A stretch of DNA of 10,590 nt, from positions 1 through 10,590 of the forward strand of contig CAYMLL010000272.1 of the NCBI GenBank assembly GCA_964390645.1. The letters run 5' to 3'. Under the pieces are notes generated by a model, which saw only the letters and a list, made by a program, of their open reading frames with translations, was not told where the DNA came from and made no database searches. Origin of the DNA: CAYMLL01 sp964390645. Lineage in GTDB: Bacteria; Planctomycetota; UBA8108. A program made the translations under genes and the position numbers. Of the stretch, positions 1 through 7,800 are shown piece after piece; within the stretch, counting starts at the first letter, position 1; each line of letters starts with the position of its first letter.

Positions 1-353
1 CTGAAATTCGCGTTCGTTGAGGGGGCTATGATTCCGCTTTGGCTGTTGGGAACACGATCGTAATACCAGTCCACCGAAACATCAGAGATCGCTCCAACGT
101 TGTAGTTCTGACCCGCTCGTAAGGTGAAAGAAAAATCTTGGGAGTCCTTCCATGTCGGTTGACCGGCGACGTCGGCGTCAAAAGTGATCGGGGCACTTTC
201 GAAGACAAGTTGATTCGAGGGAGACTCGAAAATCAGAAACTTCAGGGATCCACTCTCGAGCATGCGGTTATAGACACTCATGCCGTGGATCGTCTGCTCA
301 GTCGTAACTTCCAGAAAGGCACCAATGGACCATTCGGGAACTCGTGTTTCCGA
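1..353 (-). other. Beta-sandwich-like domain near the C-terminal side, unassigned, cut by the window edge
   Basis: This stretch of 117 residues starts SETRVPEWSIGAFLEVTTEQ. It goes on with TIHGMSVYNRMLESGSLKFL, IFESPSNQLVFESAPITF, FSFTLRAGQNYNVGAIS and DVSVDWYYDRVP, and runs off the left edge at NANF. The x-I-x-x-x-x-V-Y-N / L-K-F-x-I-F / F-x-L-x-A-G-x-x-Y-x-V-G pattern suggests strand pairs of a small jelly-roll fold. I recall similar stretches in secreted proteins of environmental bacteria but cannot assign a named family. Confidence 0.45.
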
Positions 354-1574
354 GACCAGGCCGCTCGCGTCGAGGGTGTCGAGAGCAAGCGCTCCTTCAT
401 TCGACGAGGTGATCGAACCGGAGCCCGTCCAGACCATGCCCTCGCCAGGCGCGGTGACGACACGATCGTGAATCACCAGGCCGCCAGGCGCGGCCAGCTC
501 GACACTGCCGGCGTGGGATAGGACGGAGCCGACGTGCAAGGAGGCGGTGTCTTGAGCGCTCTCACTCTCGAGCGAAAGGTCGATATCACCGTTGCTGGTG
601 ACGCTGACCTCGAGCATCCGCTCCGGGTCCGATGTCGATTCGAGATGTCTCAGGGAGCCACGCACACTGACGCGAGGCTCGAGCGAGCTCGCTCCGGGCA
701 CGGAGATATCGAGATTCCCCCCGGCAGCGAGCTCCGTGAAGCGGTACTCGACGTCCAGAGACTCGCTCTCGTTGGGATCCTCCGCCGGCTTCAGGGTCAG
801 CGTCGAGTCGCCCCCCGCGCGCACCGAGCCGAATTCGGCGACTTCGTCACGGTTCGGAATCAGGTGATATCGCGTCACCACGAGTTCCAGATCACCGCCG
901 GCCTCGACATTCCAATCCCGGGAGGAGCCCGGATCCGATGTTCCGAACTCGAAGAGCTTGGCGATCTGCGTGGATGTCAACGCCTCGTCATAAATCGAGA
1001 ATTCGTCGAGCCAGCCACTGAGCCCGGAGGACCACGAGGGATTGTTTCCCAGTCGCCAGGGCTCACCGGTGTCCTGAATCGAGCCGCCAACGAAATCCTC
1101 TTCGGCCTTCCGCACACCGTCGAGGTAGATCCGCATCGTCTGCTCCTCGGCGTCGAGCACGGTCGCGAAGTGATGCCAGTGATCCGGCTGGACGAGGTCG
1201 GCGGCCGTGTCGGTGACGATCTCCGAGGCGCCGCCTCCGGGGGCCGCGGCGAGGTAAAGGTAACCCCGCCGATTCACCCAGAGGGTGTTCTCCCGGTTCG
1301 TGCGACCGTCAACATCGTCGGGCACTCCCCCCTTCCAGTAAAGAGACTGCCACTCCTTGATCGCATGGTACTGCGCGCTGATCTCATCCGCTGACAGGGC
1401 GTGGTCGAAGACGGCGACCTCGTCGAGCCAGCCGTCGAGCCCGGACTCGCCCGAGGGACTCTGAGCCAGGAGCCAGTCGCCCGAGGTATCTCGAAGGGCC
1501 TCGGCGTCGATATCGAGCAGCTCGCCGGCCTGAACTCCATCGAGGAAGATCGCCATGCGGTTGTTCTCGGGATC
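1..1574 (-). CDS. Giant multidomain surface adhesin, C-proximal part of the same gene (partial at both ends)
   Basis: The minus strand is open for 524 codons from 1574 (GAT CCC GAG AAC AAC) to the left edge, without a stop. It begins in the C-terminal half of a LamG domain (MAIFLDGVQAG, then GLDGWLDEVAVFDHALS). It then gives the C-terminal half of another LamG, haemagglutinin-like beta repeats and a final beta-sandwich-like domain. Codons start at positions equal to 2 modulo 3, whereas the segment right of the gap uses 1 modulo 3. The frame that formally continues across the Ns gives an Arg/Ser/Pro-rich string typical of an out-of-frame read and stops at 1274, so it is not used. The segment is taken as the same gene because LamG sequence flanks the gap on both sides. 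It has no cysteine. The end of the protein lies beyond position 1. Confidence 0.9.
354..943 (-). repeat. C-proximal haemagglutinin-like beta repeats
   Basis: About 195 residues of short beta-helix-like repeats carry a G-G-x-L/I signature: NVEAGGDLELVV, SVRAGGDSTLTL, ELAAGGNLDISV, VTSNGDIDLSLES, SHAGSVELAAPGGLVI and TGSGSITSSNEGALALD. Spacing between signatures is about 20-45 residues. This style is found in filamentous-haemagglutinin-type adhesins. It separates the LamG array from the last visible domain. Confidence 0.65.
944..1355 (-). other. LamG domain 2, C-terminal half
   Basis: About 137 residues start QSLYWKGGVPDDVDGRTN, then NTLWVNRRGYLYLAAAPGGG, HWHHFATVLDAEEQTMRIYL, PWRLGNNPSWSSGL, GWLDEFSIYDEALTSTQ and AKLFEFG. 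This aligns with domain 1 from its QSVYFKG strand to its end. No N-terminal LamG half precedes it, because the preceding domain 3 already has its own closing strands. The half at 1892-2137 supplies what is missing. Confidence 0.8.
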
Positions 1575-1891
1575 NNNNNNNNNNNNNNNNNNNNNNNNNN
1601 NNNNNNNNNNNNNNNNNNNNNNNNNNNNNNNNNNNNNNNNNNNNNNNNNNNNNNNNNNNNNNNNNNNNNNNNNNTCTGCTGATCCGGGTCGTCGGCGACC
1701 TTGCCGAAGCTGTCCGCGGTACCGTCGAAACGTACGGAGGTGTCGCCGTTGAAGAGCGCGCTCGGCTCGCCGAGCCGGACTTCGTCACCATAAAGCCCGA
1801 AGTTCTGGTTCCCCGAGGCGTCGCCGAAGCGCCTGTCGGAGCTCTCCCCCAGTCGCCAGTAGGCCGAGGGCTCGTCTGCCAGGACCGCTCT
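1356..1891 (-). other. LamG domain 3, interrupted by the assembly gap
   Basis: The N-terminal half starts RAVLADEPSAYWRLGESS, followed by FGLYGDEVRLGEPSALF and FGKVADDPDQQ up to the gap at 1674. On the other side the C-terminal half reads NNRMAIFLDGVQAG, DWLLAQSPSGESGL, GWLDEVAVFDHALSADE and SAQYHAIKEW. The two halves may belong to one domain or to two, depending on the true gap size. The middle strands of the sandwich are missing in the available sequence. Confidence 0.75.
1575..1674. other. Assembly gap (100 N)
   Basis: Exactly 100 Ns within LamG domain 3. The coding register differs across it: codon starts are 1 modulo 3 to the right and 2 modulo 3 to the left. If the gene is intact, the true missing length leaves remainder 2 when divided by 3, so 100 is wrong. 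A normal LamG would need roughly 60-90 residues here, so the real gap is probably larger than 100 bases. Confidence 0.97.
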
Positions 1892-4800
1892 GGAGTGAAC
1901 CGAGCCGTCCATCCGGAACCAGCCGGTGACCGTCTGGGCATGAGACGTGTAGAGAGCCGAGTTGTCGGGGATCTCGGCGTAGCTGCTGCCCTTGCCCGAG
2001 AAGCGGACCGCGGAGCCGTACCGGCCTTCTTCCCCGAGCGTGACCTCGTGGTAGCTGCCGTCGATGCCCCGATCGAGGGAATCGTACATCGTCTTGCCGC
2101 CTCGTTCGTCGAGATGCCACGCCGCGACGGCCGGAGGCCCCAGAAGCGCGTATTGCTCCGCGATGTACTGCGCGCTGAGCGCGCTGTCGTAAACCGCGAT
2201 CTCATCGAGCCAGCCCTTGAACTCCGATCCACCGGAGGGATTCCGCCCCAATCTCCACGAGTCACCGAGCTTCCGAACGCCGCCCGAGAAGCTCGCGGTG
2301 CCCTCCTCCTCTCCGTCGAGGTAGAGCGTCATCTTGCCGATGCCCGCGTCCGCGTCCGCGTCCAAGACCGTGGCGAAGTGGTACCAGCGGCCAGGCTTGA
2401 TGAGACCGTCGCCCGTGCTGATCGTGGACTGTGCGCTGACATCCAAGGGAGTGGCGGCCAGATGCAAGCCACCCGCCTTGGTGATCCAGAACGTGTTCTG
2501 CCGGTTGTCGCCGGTACCGTTGGCGTAGTCCGTCGGACCGCCCGCGGCCGTGCCCTTGAAATACACCGACTGGTAGTCCGAGCCACCGGCGAGATCCTCG
2601 ACCTTGAGCCAGCCCGTCACGCTCTGGGAGCCGCCGGGGTCGGTCATCCCGGAGCTGTCCGGAATGGTCGCGAAGCCCCCCGAGCTGTTGTCGAAGAACG
2701 CCGCTCCGTCGAAGACATCGATCGCGGCTTCTTCGCCGAGAGTGACTCCCGAGCCGTAGGACCCATCGTTGCCTTGACCGGAGGAGTCGAGCACCGAGCT
2801 CACGCCGACCTCGCCGAGTCGCCAGTAAGCCACGGGCGATTCGAGGCGCACGTGCCGGGCGTACGTGTCGAGGAAGGTGCTCTCGACCTCCACGGGGATG
2901 GAAGTCTGGCCCAGGTGACCGCCATCGGCACGCAAGTCGAGGCCTTGCGAGCGAATCGACGCGAGGCCCACGCGCTGGGGCCACTCCTGCCAGATGTCAC
3001 CCGACGCGCTGGAGACCTCGACATGTCCGTAGCCCGCATCGATGAAACCCGCGAGAATCAGGCCCGGACCGGGGAGGGAGTCATCGGCGAAGGTGTTGCT
3101 GACGGTGATATCCGACAGACCGCTCGGTTGATCGAGCTCATCGCGGGGCTGCCAGTCAGCTTTTTCTTCCGCATCGACCTGGACGACGCCATCGAGTCCT
3201 CCCGAGATCGAGCCTGCTGCGGAGCGAATGCCGAGAATTCTCATCGGGGATCGGGATTCATTGATCAGCTCGACCGCCGGGCTGCTCCGGAAAGCTCCCT
3301 TGCCGGAGATCCGTGTCTCTGTCGACGCACTGAGAGACTCTGCACCTGCATCCTTGTCGCCGCCGCCGTCCGAGACGGTGTCGATCTTTGGGGAGTCGAA
3401 GCGCACGAGATTGCTCGCGGACTCCAGAGAGAAGGTGATCGGATCGACGCTGATTTCCCGGCTCGGATCGTACAGATGCCCCAGCGAGAACGCGTCATTG
3501 CTGAGCGTCACCCCATCGAGCTCCTCGACTTTTCCCTGTCCGTTATCCTGGAGGGAGACAAGCAGATTCTTCTCCATGCGCAGGAAGACGTCGGCGTCCC
3601 AGGTGATCTTGCTCGTGGGATCAAAAGAGCCGGCCTTTTCGAGGTGATCCTCTCGATTCGGTCCGTGGTCTCTGTCTGTACGCGGATTGCGCTCGTAGGT
3701 GATCTCCTGAAACTTGTTGCTCACCGTCAGATTCTCGGCGCGAACCCGCGCGCCCACGTCGGCCTTCACCAGCGAGAGGCCCTCGAAGGTCGACTCGGTT
3801 CTCGAACGAGAGGCCGACATGATGCGGTGAGTTCTCGATTCCGATTTCACCGAGACATCTCTTTGCACGGTCGAGAGCGAGACATCGTCCAGGGCGTCCA
3901 GATACGCGCCGTCCTCGAGTGAGACCTCGAGCGCGAACTCGAAGATCGCGTTCGCCTCGGCCTTCTGCGGCATCACCATGCCGCCGCCCTCGACCGTCGC
4001 CTTCGAGGAAGCCTCGATGTCGTGAGCCACGGCGTTCAGCTCGATGTTCCTGGCTCGCACGGAAGCGTCGGCGATCGTGACGGAGGTCGTCGCCTTGTTG
4101 CCATTGTCAGTCTTCCCGACACGAACCCCCTGATCGGAGCGCACATCGAGATCATTCTCGTGCCAGTTGGCCTTCGCTTCTCCCACCAGGCCCGAAGCCT
4201 TGGCGTAGGAGTCGGTCTCGTCGGTGAAGCGGCTGGTCGCCTCGATCGTCACTCTCTCACCGGCCCGCACATCTGCGCCGGCGCTCAAGCCGACCTTCGA
4301 GACGTAGTCATGATAGACGCTGGACCAGGAGTTGTTCAGAGGAACGAGCCCGCCACCACGAGTTTCCGCTTTCGCGACCAGATTGTCGTTGGTGTGCGAC
4401 TGGATCAGCACGTCGGTCGCCGCGTCGATGCTACCCTGGACACTGACGCTGCTCGACTCCACGGCGGTCACTTCAGCCGTCGAGTTGCCGCTCTCGAGAA
4501 TAAGACCGACGAACTGATTCTGAGAGACCGTTTCAGCATTGGCGTGAGCGGTGGAGAAGACATAGACGTTGTCGGCCTCGATCTTCGACTGCTTGCCCAG
4601 GCTGACGCTGATCGTGGGCTTCGCCTCGGCGAAGCTCCGCGGCACGCCGACTCCGAGGATTCCCCCGCCTCCGCCCGTGGTCACGGCCCGCGCCTTGCCC
4701 TCTCGCAGCTGAAACGGAAAGGACCAGCCGTCCTCGATCTTCTCGAGCGTCTGACGTCCGGAGCCCACGCTCGTCAGATCGATGATCAGGCGCTGACGAC

Positions 4801-7800
4801 CGGCCCCCGCCCCGGTCAGGTCGATGCCCTCCTTGCCGATGGTGCTGCCCTCACCGAGGGAAGCTCCGCTCGGAAAGTCCGTCCCCGACAGAGCCACGGC
4901 CTGTCCCGCGGCCGCCTGCTCGCTGGTGTAAGCCAGCTGGAATCGGTCCTCGCTGTCTCGAATCACGTAATACGTCTGGCCGTCCACGAGACCGGCGATG
5001 GGCTGCTTCTCGACTTCCGTCAAGAAGTGGGAAATGGTATCGAGCTTGTTCGAGGCATCGATCGGGACCTCGTTCGTGAGCCCGGGATCGCTGTACAAGG
5101 AGTAGGTCTCGCCGTCCTCGCCGTCCTCGCCGTCCCCCCGGAACTTGACGTAATACCTGGAGCCCGCCGACAGGCCATCGATGAGCTGATTGCTCGACGC
5201 CCCGATCCAGGCCTCCTCCACAGCCGACATCCGCTCGAATTCAGCGAGCACCAGCGCGGTATCTTCCTCCGACTCGATCGTCGCCAGCCACCCGCCCTTC
5301 TGCTCGGCATCCACCTTAGCCTCGGAGAAACTGAAGCGCTGGGGCCGGGTGATGTAGGTGAAGACTCTCGACTCCCACAGGAGGTAGTACTCGTTCCCGT
5401 CGTTCACATCGTTCCACTTCCCATCGCTGCGCAACATGAGCTGGGATTCGTTGTGCCCGAAGCCGTCGTCGTTGGGCTCGCCACTGGCCCAGTGGACGGG
5501 ATAGTTCTCCTGATCACCGTGCTTGCCGCCGGTCCAGAATCGCTCCTCTCCCTCGGGACTCGCTGCGTCCCACACCCAGTGGTCGTGGCGATGTCTGTCC
5601 GATCCGCCGAGGTAGGTCTCCCGACCGTCCGCCAGCGCGACGGCCGCCTCCTGCTCGGAATCGTCACTGATCGTCGCGGGCCACTTGTACTTCCTGTCCT
5701 CATCCGTGTAGGCCGTGGAGTTCACGTGGTCACCCCAGCTGCCCTTCGCGTCAGACATCTTGAATTGTGGACGCTCCAGAAGATAACCGGGAAGACGATC
5801 CTCGGGGTTCCGGTCATTCCACGCCCCGCTGAACGAGTAAATCGCCGAGTAGCTCTCCGACTCGTTCGTGTTGTTCGGCTCGCCGTCATTCCAGTTCGTG
5901 TAAGCGAAGGCGATTCCGTCCGCGCCGCCGGACCAAAAGGGCTCGGGATCCTGCGCATCGGGACCGGTGATCCACAACCAGTCGCCCTGGCTCACCGTCG
6001 CGGAGTAGATGACCTCCTCGCCGTCAATCAGAAGCGCCTCGGCACCGCTGGAGTTGTCATTCTGTGGCGCGACGGTGTTCGCGCCGGAGTCGACGTTGCC
6101 ACTGGAGAACTGAAGCGCCGGAGCCGCTCGGTAGGTCACCGGCTGGCCGGTGACGAAGCCGTGATCCTCGATCGAGATGTACGAGTCCGACGACACGTCG
6201 CTCCCACTGAACTCATGGGGAGAGTCGGGGGGCTGGTCCGGGTCGTAGAGCTTGACCGTCGAGCTGTCCAGGACCCGAACGGCATAGGTCTCGTCTTCGA
6301 CCAGGCCACCGATCGCCTCGACCCCGGGGCGGTACACGACCTGGTCAGCCGGCTGGAAGTTCGTGTAGGCGTCCGCCGTCGGCCCGCCGAAGGTGCCCCC
6401 TTCCCAGAAGACCTCGCCGGAATCCAGCCACTTCCAGGTGCCCTCTTCTTCTGCATCCGAGGCGCCGAGCCAGAAGCTGAGCTCCTCCGTCTCGCCCAGG
6501 CCCGCCACGCTCTCGAAAATCTCCAGCTCTTGACTGTGCGAGTGGATCTCCGCGAGACGCCCCCCTCGAGCAACGGCATCGACACGGGCTTGCTCGAAGG
6601 TGAACTCCCCCTCGATGATTTGGAAAGACGACGAGTCCCATGTCGAATTCGGAGACTCCAGCACGAAGTAGTCCCGCGTCCCGCCCGTGGTGAAGTCGTT
6701 CCACATGCCGTCGCTGTAGATCGCGGCGTAGTCCTCGCCAGGCGGGTAGTCGTTCGGCTCGTCCGTTTGCCAGTTTTCGTAGACACCGTCGATGGGGTCG
6801 CCTTGCGACCAGAACAGCTGATCGTCATCCGGGTCCGTGACCCAGCGCCACTCACCCTCCGCCGCGGCGTCGGAGCCACCGATCCAGGCCTCCNNNNNNN
6901 NNNNNNNNNNNNNNNNNNNNNNNNNNNNNNNNNNNNNNNNNNNNNNNNNNNNNNNNNNNNNNNNNNNNNNNNNNNNNNNNNNNNNNNNNNNNNCTGTGAC
7001 GACATAGTACGTGGTGCCGTCGTAGAGACCGCCGATGGAGCGGGTGCGGTCCTCATCGCTCGAAGGCGGCACCATGTATCGAACTTCTTGCCCCTGCCCG
7101 AAAGGCAAGGGGTCGGTGCTCACCTGGATCGTGCTGTTTTCCAGGTCCACGTCGCTTTGCGGATTGAACGAGAAGCTCTCCAGGAGGGGAGCAGTCCGCA
7201 CGGTGAGCGCCAGCGCATCTTCGCCGAACTCGCCGCCATCGTTCGGAGACAGCGCGTGAAGGTAGTGGGGATGCTTGAAAGTGAGCGCGTCGTTGACGAG
7301 ATCGACGGAGTCCGCCTCCGCGTACTCGACGACGAAATACTCGAGCGTGAAACCGTTCGACAGGTCGTTCCAGTCGCCCGTTTCGCGAATCGCGCCGAAG
7401 TCCTCATCGCCACCAACGCCATCGTCGTTATTCGGCTCACCGTGCCCCCAGTTGCTGTAAGCTCCGCCGACGGCCGCGCCACTCTGCCAGAAGACCTCGC
7501 CACTCTCGGGGCTCGAATCCCATTCCCAGGCGCCTTCGGACTGCGAGTCGGTCGCGCCGATCCACGCCTGACCGACCCAGCCGTCGTGAATGCTCATCAG
7601 CTGGCTGCTGATCGCGTCGTTCTCCTGCGCCGAGGAGATGCTCGCCAGCCACCCCCCGGACTGGTACGCGAGGCTCGCAGCCTCGGACCAGGTGACGCCG
7701 CCGTCGGCATAGATGAGCGCGAATCGAGAGCTGGGCGGCTTCGGGCTCACCACCACCGAGCCCAGACTTACAACCTCTGAATTCACCGGAATGATCCGGT

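Noticed and set aside
534..1394. Plus-strand open frame of 286 codons
   Set aside because: It is antisense to the LamG 2 C-terminal half and the haemagglutinin-like repeats, with no domain signature.
1..1674. Pseudogene by frameshift at the second N run
   Set aside because: Both sides are clean coding sequence of the same domain family, and the register change falls exactly on a placeholder gap. A wrong gap length explains it without a mutation.
1384..2265. Minus-strand open frame in another register across the gap at 1575-1674
   Set aside because: To the right of the gap it is out of frame with clear LamG sequence and gives Arg/Ser/Thr-rich text. Its left end is also out of frame with the LamG continuation.
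1895..3922. Plus-strand open frame of about 675 codons opposite LamG and beta-repeat sequence
   Set aside because: Same reason: it lies fully antisense to a clear LamG domain, and its composition (very high Arg and Val) is that of a mirror frame.
4022..7780. Plus-strand open frame of about 1,250 codons opposite the lectin region
   Set aside because: It is antisense to well-supported CTLD and linker sequence. It runs through the N gap and translates to Arg/Val/Gly/His-rich text with no recognisable domain. It is a shadow of the high-GC minus-strand gene.
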